Below are positions 1-8,329 of a stretch of 64,000 bases of DNA, in pieces. The number at the start of each line of letters is the position of its first letter. The stretch's first letter is position 1. The position numbers and the translations under genes were made by a program. The notes below the pieces were generated by a model. That model had not been told where the DNA came from. It searched no databases and saw nothing but the letters and a program-made list of their open reading frames with translations. The DNA is from Nonomuraea cavernae (GTDB lineage Bacteria; Actinomycetota; Actinomycetes; Streptosporangiales; Streptosporangiaceae), in the NCBI RefSeq assembly GCF_014646355.1, contig NZ_BMNH01000013.1, positions 1 through 64,000 of the forward strand. The letters are read 5' to 3'.

Positions 1-61
1 CACGGCCTACCGGTCACCGCACCGCTCGGGCCTTGGCGGCCCTCCCGCGCTGTCGTTTCCT

Positions 62-81
62 CCCGGGCGTGAACGCCCGGG
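62..81. terminator. Short GC hairpin, possible terminator
   Basis: CCCGGGCG and CGCCCGGG form a perfect 8-bp stem around a TGAA loop. No T-run follows on either strand, which is common for actinobacterial terminators. It probably closes a gene lying left of the window. Confidence 0.4.
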
Positions 82-176
82 GTTCCACGCCAGATCACGC
101 TGAACGCCACCGGCCGGCCACACCAGGCGACCGCGAATCTCTCGCACTTTGGGCCTTCCACAAAAGAAGAGAAGAG

Positions 177-256
177 TTAACGTGCAAGACATATTCCTGC
201 GCAACCGATGGCCTGCGAGAGGAGACCTTAACGTTCGCGACACCTTTCGCCGCAAC
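177..256. repeat. Imperfect 29-bp direct repeat upstream of WXG-like genes
   Basis: Two 29-bp copies, 177-205 and 228-256, match at 21 of 29 positions. Both begin TTAACGT and end GCAAC or CGCAAC, and both carry GACA in the middle. Their starts are 51 bp apart, close to five helical turns, so they could be paired regulator sites in the promoter region of the gene at 310. No regulator is identified. Confidence 0.4.
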
Positions 257-309
257 TTCTGACCTACGATTCGCGGATTGATCGCATTTTTCTTCGGGGA
301 GGGGATGCT

Positions 310-708
310 ATGGATGTCAACCACGAAAGCATGGAGCGTAGCGGCAAGCTCATCCGCGACGTGGGCGAAGAGTTCGGCACGGACATCGCTCAGAACTTCA
401 TGACGCTGCGCTCGATCGACCGCCACCTCGGCGACCCGGCCTCCGACGAGGCCGCACGGATCTTCCGCAAGGGCCAGGACGGTCACCCGGGCTACGAGGC
501 CGCGGTCCGTGACCTGGAGATGGCCGCGAAGAACATGGACAAGGCCTATGAGGCCATCGGCCGGGCCATCGTGGCGATGAGCGAGAACGTCAGGACGGCC
601 GACTGGGCGAGCATGGTCGACATCGGATCCGTGAGGGCGATCATCGACTTCGGCGAGAGTCCGAACGACCCCATCAGCGTCCCGGCCACCCAGGTCGAGA
701 CGACCTGA
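310..708 (+). CDS. WXG100/ESX-like small helical protein
   Basis: This 132-residue protein looks all-helical and acidic, with no signal peptide or membrane segment. Its length and helical-hairpin character resemble ESX (type VII) secreted partners of the WXG100 superfamily, but I do not see a clean WXG turn. A GGGGAGGGG run lies a few bases before the ATG. The gene is followed after 15 bp by a larger protein at 724, an arrangement like the small and large partners of ESX/PPE-type pairs. No EccC-type ATPase or EccD channel lies in the window, so any secretion machinery must be elsewhere. Family membership is inferred from size, composition and neighbours. Confidence 0.5.
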   Translation: MDVNHESMERSGKLIRDVGEEFGTDIAQNFMTLRSIDRHLGDPASDEAARIFRKGQDGHPGYEAAVRDLEMAAKNMDKAYEAIGRAIVAMSENVRTADWASMVDIGSVRAIIDFGESPNDPISVPATQVETT

Positions 709-723
709 TCAGGAGGGGATGTC

Positions 724-1683
724 ATGCCCCTCGGGCTGGGTAGCAAGGTCGCGCTGGGCAGTATGGCCGGCGCCGGCGCCGCCGGGATTCTGGCGCCAGA
801 GTTCCTGTTCGGGATCTCTTATCTGAGCGGCGACCCGGACTGGATCCGGGACGCGGCCAATGTCCACGACGACATCGCCGACAGGATCGACAAGACCTTC
901 CAGGACGCGAACAAGGCCGCCACCGCGGTCTGGAAGGACAGCTCCGGTGAACCGGTCTCCGCCTTCAAGAGATTCTGGGAGAAGGAGTACGGCCCTGCCG
1001 TGTACAAGATCTCCGTCAAGCACCGCAACATGGCCCAGGCGTGCCGGGCCTACGCGAAGGTCGTCGAGGACACGAACCAGGCGCTGAAGGTGCTGTGCTG
1101 GATCATGACGGTGGACATGATGTTCACGATCGGATACCAGGTGCTCACCTGGAAGATCCTGGCGGCGGTCATGAAGAGGCAGGCGCTTCTGCTCAAGGAG
1201 GTGTCCAGCAAGTTCGTCAAGATGTTGCTGCCGACCTTCATGTACTGGACCGCCGACAGCGCGGCCTACGCCGCGGGGGAGGTCGCGTTCCCCCTGGCCC
1301 TCAACTACCTGGGCGGGATCAAGACCGACATGTCCGGCGCCGAGGTCAGGTCGGTCGGCTACAACGCCACCGCCTTCCGCGAGCACTTCATCGCCACCGT
1401 GCTCTTCAACGGCGTCATCGACGGCGGCCTCGCGACCATGGCGAAGATTCCAGGGGTGCGGGTCCTCGCCCAGGACGTCAAGTTGCCGAACGGGGTGGTC
1501 CTGAACACCGCCACCACCGTGCCCCGATTCCTGGCTTCGATCTCGTACTCGGGGATCATGGACGTGCAGCACGGAGACAACCCTCTGCCCGGGGCCGAGA
1601 AAGGCCTGACCGAAGAGGAGATGTACCAGAAGTTCATCGTCCACGGAACGCGTACCTTCTTCCCGAGGCCGCCCAAGAACTAG
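724..1683 (+). CDS. WXG100-like membrane-associated protein of unknown function
   Basis: This 319-residue protein sits 15 bp after the small WXG-like gene, with an AGGAGGGG ribosome binding site, so the two are probably co-transcribed. A Gly/Ala-rich start is followed by a helical region (about residues 35-120) with a VWKDSSG turn resembling the WXG hairpin. A hydrophobic stretch at about 120-190 could be one or two membrane helices. The C-terminal third is mixed and ends in a basic, proline-rich tail. I do not recognise a catalytic domain. The nearest comparison is an N-terminal WXG100-like domain fused to a membrane-interacting region, as in ESX substrates. Confidence 0.5.
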   Translation: MPLGLGSKVALGSMAGAGAAGILAPEFLFGISYLSGDPDWIRDAANVHDDIADRIDKTFQDANKAATAVWKDSSGEPVSAFKRFWEKEYGPAVYKISVKHRNMAQACRAYAKVVEDTNQALKVLCWIMTVDMMFTIGYQVLTWKILAAVMKRQALLLKEVSSKFVKMLLPTFMYWTADSAAYAAGEVAFPLALNYLGGIKTDMSGAEVRSVGYNATAFREHFIATVLFNGVIDGGLATMAKIPGVRVLAQDVKLPNGVVLNTATTVPRFLASISYSGIMDVQHGDNPLPGAEKGLTEEEMYQKFIVHGTRTFFPRPPKN

Positions 1684-1710
1684 GAGAGCCCGCGAAGCGT
1701 CCCGCGGCGG

Positions 1711-2052
1711 CTACCGGCGCGGGGGCGCCTGCCGGTCGTCCTCGCCGAGGTAGGGGCGGGTGAGGTCCATGAGACGCCGCGCCGCGTCCTCGGTCGCGCG
1801 CCGCGCCGCGTCGAGGATGGCCTCGGCCAGTTCCTCCGAGCCCATCTTCATGGCCCTGGGATCGATGCGCAGGGAGGTCAACTCCCCCGAGGACGAGACC
1901 TGGACCGTGATCCTGTCGCCGGCCCCCGTCGCCTGCCCGCGCACGTCACCGATCTGCTCCATGACCCCGGAGAGCTCCTTGGAGTTGGACTTGAACTCCG
2001 CCATGAGCCGGTCGAGCTCGGGGTCGCCGGTTGATTCATCCCGTTTCATCAT
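1711..2052 (-). CDS. YbaB/EbfC family DNA-binding-like protein
   Basis: The 113-residue product has the YbaB/EbfC layout: an N-terminal helix (LDRLMAEFKSNSKEL), a small beta-sheet (ITVQVSSSGELTSLRIDP) and a C-terminal helix (LAEAILDAARRATEDAARRL). YbaB proteins are dimeric nucleoid-associated proteins. In actinobacteria, divergent paralogues often lie beside ESX/WXG100 genes, and this one converges on such a pair. Two adjacent ATG codons are possible starts (2052 or 2049); an upstream in-frame ATG at 2097 would add 15 residues. The paralogue here may serve the WXG module rather than act as the housekeeping nucleoid protein; that is an inference from position. Confidence 0.75.
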   Translation of the reverse strand: MMKRDESTGDPELDRLMAEFKSNSKELSGVMEQIGDVRGQATGAGDRITVQVSSSGELTSLRIDPRAMKMGSEELAEAILDAARRATEDAARRLMDLTRPYLGEDDRQAPPRR

Positions 2053-2142
2053 GATCTCGGACCCTACCCGATCACGGAGCGAACGTTCAGCGCCCACGCG
2101 CCGCCCGGAAACCGGACGGCACCGGAAGCCCCCGGCAGGCGA

Positions 2143-2172
2143 AAGCCCGGGGCCACGCGGGCTCCCGGGCTT
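2143..2172 (-). terminator. Hairpin terminator after dps
   Basis: AAGCCCGGG (2143-2151) and CCCGGGCTT (2164-2172) form a perfect 9-bp stem around a 12-nt loop. It starts about 9 bp beyond the dps stop codon on the minus strand, so it most likely ends that transcript. Confidence 0.6.
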
Positions 2173-2180
2173 CGGCGGGC

Positions 2181-2648
2181 TCAGCGCTGGGCCTGGAACA
2201 TCCAGCGTTGCTTGTCGATCTCCTGGGTGGCGGCGATGAGCAGATCCTGGGTGACCGGGTCCGCCTCTTCGGTCGCCTCGACCCGCTCGCGCATCCGCTG
2301 GCCGATGCCGTCGAGGATGTCGCTCATACTGGCCACGACCTTGCCGTCCTCGATCCAGCCCCGCTCCGGCTGCGTCACCTTGGTGGCCTTGCCGAGGGTG
2401 GTGGAGCGCCCGTCAGGGTTCAGGCCGATCGCCGCCGCCCGTTCGGCGATGGTGTCGGCGTGCCGCCGCGCCAGTGACGTCACCTCGTCCAGCTGGAGGT
2501 GGACCTGGCGGAAGTGCGAGCCGATCACGTTCCAGTGCATCTGCTTGGCGACCAGCGACAGGTCGATGAGATCGACCAGGGCTCCCTGCAAGGCCTCCGC
2601 GACCGTGTTCTTCGCGTCACCCGAAAGCGGGCCCGTGATCTTAGCCAT
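2181..2648 (-). CDS. dps: Dps family ferritin-like DNA-protection protein
   Basis: This 155-residue protein matches Dps: a four-helix bundle with the inter-subunit ferroxidase signature KQMHWNVIGSHF followed by H, D/E and an AER motif about 40 residues on. Dps dodecamers oxidise and store iron using hydrogen peroxide and can bind and protect DNA. The start at 2648 is chosen because GGAGGAAACGAC lies directly upstream. An in-frame ATG at 2717 would add an atypical tail and would overlap the divergent merR promoter. The short N-terminus gives little room for a DNA-binding tail. A hairpin at 2143-2172 closes the gene. Confidence 0.9.
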   Translation of the reverse strand: MAKITGPLSGDAKNTVAEALQGALVDLIDLSLVAKQMHWNVIGSHFRQVHLQLDEVTSLARRHADTIAERAAAIGLNPDGRSTTLGKATKVTQPERGWIEDGKVVASMSDILDGIGQRMRERVEATEEADPVTQDLLIAATQEIDKQRWMFQAQR

Positions 2649-2721
2649 GTCGTTTCCTCCCCGTTGGTTCGACAACATGCTCGTCTCTATATGCACCAAA
2701 TCGGGCGCTCTAATCATCCGG

Positions 2722-2751
2722 TTGACACTGCAACAGTGACAGTGTCACTGT
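2722..2751 (+). promoter_or_regulatory. merR promoter with 9-1-9 operator palindrome
   Basis: A TTGACA -35-like element (2722-2727) is followed by a perfect inverted repeat, ACAGTGACAGTGTCACTGT (2733-2751, 9-bp arms around one base). The palindrome fills the spacer and -10 region, the usual place for MerR operators. With 17-bp spacing the -10 would fall near 2745-2750 and transcription would begin close to the ATG at 2758, so the mRNA may be leaderless. Autoregulation by the adjacent MerR protein is an inference. Confidence 0.65.
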
Positions 2752-2757
2752 GAGGGT

Positions 2758-3495
2758 ATGAGCGACACCTGGACCATCGGCGAGCTGGCCGAGCGCGCGG
2801 CAGACCTGCTGCGCGGCCACGCCCAGCCGGCCAACGGCCGGGTCCGCGACGTGCCGGGCGAGCGCCTGATCAGGTGGTACACGACCATCGGCCTCGTCGA
2901 CCCACCCCTGTCCCGGCGCGGCCGGGTCGCCCGATACGGCCGCCGCCACCTGTTGCAACTGGTCGCCGTCAAGCGGCTCCAGGCGGCCGGGAGGTCGATC
3001 GCGGACATCCAGACCGCCCTCGCCGGGGCGACCGACTCGATGCTGGAGGCGGCGGCCCTGCCGCTCCCCACCGCCCCGGCGCCCGCCGCTCCGGCACCCG
3101 CCGCTCCGGGGGCCGGGGCTCCGGGGGCCGGGGCTCCGGTGCCGGCACCCGCTCGGGAGGCGCCGCAGTCACCTGGCGCCGGTTCGGCGGTCACCCGCTC
3201 CCGGTTCTGGACCCGCCCGCCGTACGACGCCGACGGCTCGGGCGCTCCACCGGCGCATGACGTACCCGGCCCGGAAAGTCCGTCCGGGCCGGACGGCGCG
3301 CGCGACGGCGTGCGGATCTCGGGCGACGGGGCGGGGCACACGGCCGGTGGGCTGGTGCGGGGAGTCAGGCTCGCGACGGGGGTGACGCTGGTGCTCGACG
3401 GCGCCGGCCGCATCCCGACTTCAGACGACATCCAGGCGGTGCTGACCGCGGCCGGGCCGCTGCTGGCGGCGCTCGACGAAAGGGAGCTGCTATGA
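2758..3495 (+). CDS. MerR family transcriptional regulator
   Basis: The 245-residue protein has an N-terminal MerR winged helix (about residues 5-85): IRWYTTIGLVDPP, the wing SRRGRVARYGRRHL and a following helix with AAGRSIADIQ. After about residue 95 comes a long Ala/Pro/Gly-rich linker, then a short conserved tail (about 190-245) ending in a predicted helix. There is no cysteine-rich metal site. The ATG has little room for a ribosome binding site, which fits a leaderless mRNA. Its stop overlaps the start of the VIT-VWA gene by 4 bp, so it probably controls that gene as well as itself. The signal it senses is unknown. Confidence 0.85.
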   Translation: MSDTWTIGELAERAADLLRGHAQPANGRVRDVPGERLIRWYTTIGLVDPPLSRRGRVARYGRRHLLQLVAVKRLQAAGRSIADIQTALAGATDSMLEAAALPLPTAPAPAAPAPAAPGAGAPGAGAPVPAPAREAPQSPGAGSAVTRSRFWTRPPYDADGSGAPPAHDVPGPESPSGPDGARDGVRISGDGAGHTAGGLVRGVRLATGVTLVLDGAGRIPTSDDIQAVLTAAGPLLAALDERELL

Positions 3496-5879
3496 AGATC
3501 ACCACGCTCGCGCCGGAGCGGTGCCGGCCGGTGCCCGACGCGGGGTTCGGCGCGCTGCGCACCGAACGGGGCAACCTGCCGCTGGAGAGCGTCGACGTGA
3601 CGGCCGGCATCTCCGGTCTCGTCGCCGGCGTCGAGGTGGCGCAGGGCTTCCGCAACCCGTTCGACGTCACGCTGGAGGCCACGTACGTCTTCCCGCTGCC
3701 GGACCGGGCGGCGGTGACGGCGTTCAGGATGGAGGCCGACGACCGGGTCATCGAGGGCGAGCTGAAGGAGCGCGGCCAGGCCAGAGCCGACTACGACCAG
3801 GCGTTGCGCGAGGGCCGCAGGGCCGCGATCGCCGAGGAGGAGCGGCCGGACGTGTTCACCATCAGGGTGGGCAACATCCTGCCCGGCGAACGCGTCACGG
3901 TCCGGCTGTCGCTCAGCCAGCCGTTGCCGTACGAGGACGGCGCGGCCACCTTCCGCTTCCCGCTGGTCGTCGCGCCCCGCTACGTGCCGGGTGTCCCGCT
4001 CGACGGCCCGCCGGCGGGCGCCGGCACCGTGCCCGACACCGACGCGGTGCCCGACGCCTCGCGTGTCACTCCCCCGGTGCTGCTGCCCGGCTTCCCCGAC
4101 CCGGTGCGCCTGTCGCTCGCCGCGACGGTCGACCCGGCCGGGCTGGACCTGCGCGAGCTGGCCTCCAGCCTGCACGTGGTCGAGGAGGAGGGCCACACCG
4201 TACGGCTGCGCCCCGGCGAACGCCTCGACCGCGACTTCATCCTGCGCCTGTCGTTCGAGACGTCCACGTCGTTGCAGCTCGACGACGAGGGGACGTTCGC
4301 GCTGACCGTGGTGCCACCGGAGGCGCAGGCCACCCGGACGCCGCGCGACCTCGTGCTGCTGCTCGACCGGTCGGGCAGCATGAGCGGCTGGAAGATGGTC
4401 GCGGCTCGGCGCGCCGCAGCCCGCATCGTCGACACGCTCGCCGCCGAGGACCGCTTCGCGGTGCTGGCCTTCGACTCGGTGGTGGAGCAGGCGTTCGACG
4501 GGCTCGTGGCGGGCTCCGACCGCAACCGCTACCGGGCCGTCGAGCATCTGGCCCGCGTGGACGCCCGCGGCGGCACCGAGCTGCTGGAGCCGCTGCGCGA
4601 GGCCGTCGCGCTGCTGGCGCCCACCGAGGGCAGGGATCGGGTGCTGGTCCTGGTCACCGACGGCCAGGTGGGCAACGAGGACCAGATCCTGGAGCGGGCG
4701 GGCGGCGCCCTGTCGGCCATGCGCGTCCACGTGGTCGGCATCGACCGGGCGGTCAACGCCGGGTTCCTGGGCCGGCTGGCCGGGCTGGGCGCGGGCCGGT
4801 GCGAGCTGGTCGAGTCGGAGGACCGGCTCGACGCGGCCATGGAGCAGATCCACCGCCGGATCGGCGCGCCCGTGGTGACGGACCTGTCGCTCAAGGGGCT
4901 CGACGTGGAGCCGGGCACGGTGACCCATCTGGGGTCGATGTTCCCCGGGGTGCCGCTGCGGGTGTACGGCCGGCGCCGTTCCGGCGACTCGGTGACCGTA
5001 CGCGGCCTGGCGGCGGGCGCGCCGTGGGAGCGGCAGGTCGTGGGCACGGTGGTGGACAACCCCGCGCTGCGCGCCGTCTGGGCCCGCGCCCACCTGCGCG
5101 AGCTGGAGGACCGCTACGCCATGGGCGAGCACGAGCTGGAGTCCGAGATCGTCCGGGTCTCGCTCGAGTACGGCGTGCTGTGCCGCTTCACCGCCTACGT
5201 GGCGGTGGACACCCGGCAGGTCGCCGAGGGCGGGCCGGAGCACCGGGTGATCCAGCCGGTCGAGCCGCCGAGCGGCTGGGAGATGCCCACGGCCCCGCCT
5301 CCGATGTCCGGGTTCGTGGCCCAGGCCGCGGTGATGGCCGCGCCCCCGGCGTTCCGGGCCAGGCCGGCGAGCTTCGAGGCGGCGCTGGAGGACGAGGGCT
5401 TCCGTGGCGCGCCGTCGGGCAGGCCGGGAGGCGGGCCGGCCGGCAGACCGGCGGGCGGGCCGGCGGGCGGGCCGATGGGCGGGCCGATGGGCGGTTCGGC
5501 CGGCGGCTCCGTGGGGCCGCGCGGGCCCGCCTTCGCGCCTCCCGTGCCGCCCCGTCCGGCCCGCCGCGCGCCGCAGGGCCTGGAGGCCGTCCGCGGGCAG
5601 TTGACGGCCGAGCTCGACCGGCTCAGGGCACTGCCCGTGGCCGACGTGTTCTACCTGGCCGACCTGGGCTCCCGGCTGGCCGCCCTGTCCGCCTACCTGG
5701 GCGACCACGCGGAGCTCTCCGCGCTGGCCCGCGAGCTGGAGGCGGCCGAGCGGCCGGGGGCGGATCCGCGGGCGTTGCGGGCGCACGCCATCGAGGTGCT
5801 CACCGCCCTCACCGGCGGCGCACCGCACGGCGGATCGGCTCCGGAGCAGCCGCGCCGCCCCTTCTGGAAACGCGCCTGA
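3492..5879 (+). CDS. VIT and von Willebrand factor A domain protein
   Basis: This 795-residue protein begins with a VIT (inter-alpha-trypsin inhibitor type) domain at about residues 15-135, including FRNPFDVTLEATYVFPLPD. A VWA domain follows at about 285-460 with the metal-ion-dependent adhesion motif DRSGSMSG, and then a beta-rich region to about 590. A Gly/Pro/Arg-rich low-complexity linker (about 600-690) separates a C-terminal helical segment ending in basic residues. No signal peptide is visible, so it may be cytoplasmic. VIT-VWA proteins are thought to mediate metal-dependent protein contacts. It is translationally coupled to the MerR gene through an ATGA overlap. Confidence 0.88.
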   Translation: MKITTLAPERCRPVPDAGFGALRTERGNLPLESVDVTAGISGLVAGVEVAQGFRNPFDVTLEATYVFPLPDRAAVTAFRMEADDRVIEGELKERGQARADYDQALREGRRAAIAEEERPDVFTIRVGNILPGERVTVRLSLSQPLPYEDGAATFRFPLVVAPRYVPGVPLDGPPAGAGTVPDTDAVPDASRVTPPVLLPGFPDPVRLSLAATVDPAGLDLRELASSLHVVEEEGHTVRLRPGERLDRDFILRLSFETSTSLQLDDEGTFALTVVPPEAQATRTPRDLVLLLDRSGSMSGWKMVAARRAAARIVDTLAAEDRFAVLAFDSVVEQAFDGLVAGSDRNRYRAVEHLARVDARGGTELLEPLREAVALLAPTEGRDRVLVLVTDGQVGNEDQILERAGGALSAMRVHVVGIDRAVNAGFLGRLAGLGAGRCELVESEDRLDAAMEQIHRRIGAPVVTDLSLKGLDVEPGTVTHLGSMFPGVPLRVYGRRRSGDSVTVRGLAAGAPWERQVVGTVVDNPALRAVWARAHLRELEDRYAMGEHELESEIVRVSLEYGVLCRFTAYVAVDTRQVAEGGPEHRVIQPVEPPSGWEMPTAPPPMSGFVAQAAVMAAPPAFRARPASFEAALEDEGFRGAPSGRPGGGPAGRPAGGPAGGPMGGPMGGSAGGSVGPRGPAFAPPVPPRPARRAPQGLEAVRGQLTAELDRLRALPVADVFYLADLGSRLAALSAYLGDHAELSALARELEAAERPGADPRALRAHAIEVLTALTGGAPHGGSAPEQPRRPFWKRA

Positions 5880-5880
5880 C

Positions 5881-5997
5881 CGGGCGCTGCGGTCGTTCGA
5901 GCGGCGTGGGCTGATCGAGATCGGCGCCGGCGAGGTGAAGGTGCTCGACGCCGGGACTCTGGCCAGAATCGCCGGTATGCCTATACTCCGGAAATGA
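5881..5997 (+). pseudogene. Remnant of a Crp/Fnr family regulator (C-terminal end)
   Basis: Directly after the VIT-VWA stop, in another frame, 38 codons read as the end of a Crp/Fnr winged helix. They include RALRSFERRGLIEI, then a wing strand and VLDAGTLARIAG. The cyclic-nucleotide-binding domain and most of the recognition helix are missing, so this is not a functional regulator. Its TGA overlaps the sulfatase ATG (ATGA at 5994-5997), suggesting that a full Crp gene was once coupled to the sulfatase and lost its 5' part when the MerR/VIT-VWA pair arrived. The family call rests on similarity that I recognise by eye. Confidence 0.6.
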
Positions 5998-8249
5998 TCG
6001 CGTATGAGGGTTTCGGCGGGCGGGTGGGCAGGACGTTCGCGGGGTCGGAGTCGTGGTGGCCGACGCGGCCCACACCCGGTCCCGGCGCCCCGAACATCGT
6101 GATCGTCCTCGTTGACGACGTCGGCTTCGGCGACCTGGGCTGCTACGGCTCCGAGATCCCCACTCCGCACCTGGACGAGCTGGCCGGGCAGGGCGTCCAG
6201 TGGACCGACTTCCACGTCACGCCGATGTGCTCGCCCACCCGGGCCGCGTTGCTGACCGGAGTCGACCCGCACCTGGCCGGGGTGGGGCACATCGCCAACT
6301 CCGACCCCGGATTCCCCGGCTACGCCGGGGAGCTCGCTCCGGACGCCTTCACGATGGCCGAGCTCTTCCGGGCGGCCGGATGGCAGACCATGGCCGTGGG
6401 CAAGTGGCATCTGACCAAGGACTCCGACATGTCAGACGCCGGGCCCCGGCACGCCTGGCCGTTGCAGCGGGGATTCGACCGGTTCTACGGGTTCCTGGAG
6501 GCGTTCACCGACTTCCACCACCCGCACCGCCTCATCCGCGACAACTCCGCCGTCGAGGTGGACCGCTACCCCGACGGCTACCACCTGACCGACGACCTCA
6601 CGCGCGAGGCCGTCGCGATGGTCAGGCAGGCGAGCACGGCCCGGACGCCCTTCCTGCTCTATCTGGCCCACGGCGCCGCCCACGCCCCGCTTCAGGCCCC
6701 GCCGGGCGACATCGCGCGCCACAGGGGCAGGTACGACGACGGCTGGGACGCGATCCGCGAACGCCGCTTCGCCCGCCAGCTCGACCTGGGCCTCTTCCCG
6801 CCCGGCACCGAGCTGCCACCCCGCAACGCCGAGCCGGGCGACGACGTCCCCGCCTGGGCGGACCTCTCCCCCGACCGTCGACGGGTGTTCGCCCGCTACA
6901 TGGAGGTCTACGCCGCCATGATCACCGGGATCGACCGCAGCGTGGGCGTCCTGCGCGAGACCCTGGCCGAGCTGGGCGAGCTGGACAACACGATCTTCGT
7001 CTTCACCTCCGACAACGGCGCGTCCAGGGAGGGCGAGGAGCACGGCACCACCCAGTACCTGCGCACCCTGCTGTCCGCCAACAGCCGCCACGACCGGGAG
7101 GACCCCGCGGCCGACCTGGCCCGGCTCGACCTGATCGGCGGCCCGCGCACGCTCTCGCACTACCCGCGCGGCTGGGCGATGGCCTCCAACACGCCCTTCC
7201 GCCTGTACAAGCGCAACACCCACGCGGGTGGCCACGCCGTGCCGTTCCTCATCTCCTGGCCGGCGGGCCTGCCGCAGCGGGGAGAGCGTCGCGGCCAGTG
7301 GGGCTACGTCACGGACGTGCTGCCCACCCTGATCGAGCTGACCGGGATCGAGGCGCCCGAGGGCCGGCCCAGGAAGGGCGCCTCCCTGGTGAAGGCCCTG
7401 CACGACGCCGAGGCCGTACACGATCATCAGGAGCAGCTCGCCGAGTTGCAGGGACACCGCGGCTACCTGCGCGGCGAGTGGGAGATCGTCACCCGGCACG
7501 CCCCGCTGACTCCCTTCGGCGAGCACGAGTGGGAGCTGTACCACCGGCCGAGCGACCCCACCCAGCTGCGCGACAGGGCGGCCGAGCGGCCGGAGAAGGT
7601 GCGCGAGCTGGCCGCGGCCTGGGAGGAGGCGGCCCACGCCGGGCAGGTGTATCCGCTCGACGAGGGCTCGCGCCTGCGCTACCTGCTGCGGCCGCCGTGG
7701 CATCGCGCCCCCCAGCCCGTACGGCTGACGCCGCGCACGCACACCCTGGAGCGGTGGCAGGCGTTGCAGCTCGTCCAGTGGCGCTCGTTCACCGTCGAGG
7801 CCCGCATCGGCGCCCCGGGCAGGGGCGTGCTGGTGGCGCACGGCGGGCAGGGCGGCGGCTACCTGCTCTACGTCGAGGACGAGCTGGTGTTCGCCCACAA
7901 CGGCTACGGCGAGCTGCGCCTGCTCCACGCGGGCGCCCCCGGCGGGCACATCAGGGTGGAGGTCACCGCGCCGGGCGGCTGGCGGTGGGACGTGTCCGTG
8001 ACCGTGGACGGCGAGCCGCGCGGCACGCTGACCGGCCTGCCCATGCTCGCGGCGTTCTGCCCCATGGAGGGGATCGACGTCGGCGTCGACCGGCGCTCCC
8101 CCGTGTCCTGGGACGTGTACGAGCGTCACGGCCCGTTCGCCTTCACCGGGGTGCTCGACGAGGTGGTCTACACCCCGGGCGACTTCGCCCCCGACGCCGG
8201 CGACAACTTCGTCGACCTCGTCAGGGAGATCGGTCTGAAGTACGAATAG
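5994..8249 (+). CDS. Type I sulfatase (arylsulfatase)
   Basis: The 751-residue protein belongs to the alkaline phosphatase-like sulfatases. The metal-binding VLVDDVGFGDLGCYG segment (about residues 37-52) precedes the CSPTR motif, whose Cys79 is the predicted formylglycine precursor. GKWHL (about 137) and TSDNGAS (about 337) supply further active-site residues. The C-terminal domain (about 500-751) is beta-rich. Such enzymes hydrolyse sulfate esters and need a formylglycine-generating enzyme, which is not in the window. I see no signal peptide, so it is probably cytoplasmic. Its start overlaps the stop of a Crp remnant. The substrate is unknown. Confidence 0.9.
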   Translation: MIAYEGFGGRVGRTFAGSESWWPTRPTPGPGAPNIVIVLVDDVGFGDLGCYGSEIPTPHLDELAGQGVQWTDFHVTPMCSPTRAALLTGVDPHLAGVGHIANSDPGFPGYAGELAPDAFTMAELFRAAGWQTMAVGKWHLTKDSDMSDAGPRHAWPLQRGFDRFYGFLEAFTDFHHPHRLIRDNSAVEVDRYPDGYHLTDDLTREAVAMVRQASTARTPFLLYLAHGAAHAPLQAPPGDIARHRGRYDDGWDAIRERRFARQLDLGLFPPGTELPPRNAEPGDDVPAWADLSPDRRRVFARYMEVYAAMITGIDRSVGVLRETLAELGELDNTIFVFTSDNGASREGEEHGTTQYLRTLLSANSRHDREDPAADLARLDLIGGPRTLSHYPRGWAMASNTPFRLYKRNTHAGGHAVPFLISWPAGLPQRGERRGQWGYVTDVLPTLIELTGIEAPEGRPRKGASLVKALHDAEAVHDHQEQLAELQGHRGYLRGEWEIVTRHAPLTPFGEHEWELYHRPSDPTQLRDRAAERPEKVRELAAAWEEAAHAGQVYPLDEGSRLRYLLRPPWHRAPQPVRLTPRTHTLERWQALQLVQWRSFTVEARIGAPGRGVLVAHGGQGGGYLLYVEDELVFAHNGYGELRLLHAGAPGGHIRVEVTAPGGWRWDVSVTVDGEPRGTLTGLPMLAAFCPMEGIDVGVDRRSPVSWDVYERHGPFAFTGVLDEVVYTPGDFAPDAGDNFVDLVREIGLKYE

Positions 8250-8329
8250 GCGCCGACCGGAGCCGGCGGCCTGTTCGCCCGGCGGCCGCCGGAGCGGGAA
8301 CGGCCCCGTGCGGCCCCTAGGCTGGAGAG

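Larger units (their letters stand above)
1..309. other. Non-coding region upstream of the WXG-like genes
   Basis: I see no convincing gene here. It holds a short hairpin (62-81) and an imperfect 29-bp direct repeat (177-205 and 228-256). The stretch from about 150 to 300 is clearly more A/T-rich than its surroundings, as expected of the promoter region for the rightward genes at 310 and 724. A purine-rich GGGGAGGGG run just before 310 can serve as their ribosome binding site. Confidence 0.6.

Noticed and set aside
3521..5914. A 797-codon open frame on the plus strand overlapping the VIT-VWA gene
   Set aside because: The product is Arg/Gly/Ala-rich with no domain. The overlapping frame at 3492 has clear VIT and VWA motifs.
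2745..6410. A 1221-codon open frame on the minus strand
   Set aside because: It lies opposite the VIT-VWA and MerR genes and translates to low-complexity His/Arg/Gly-rich sequence. It is a high-GC antisense shadow.
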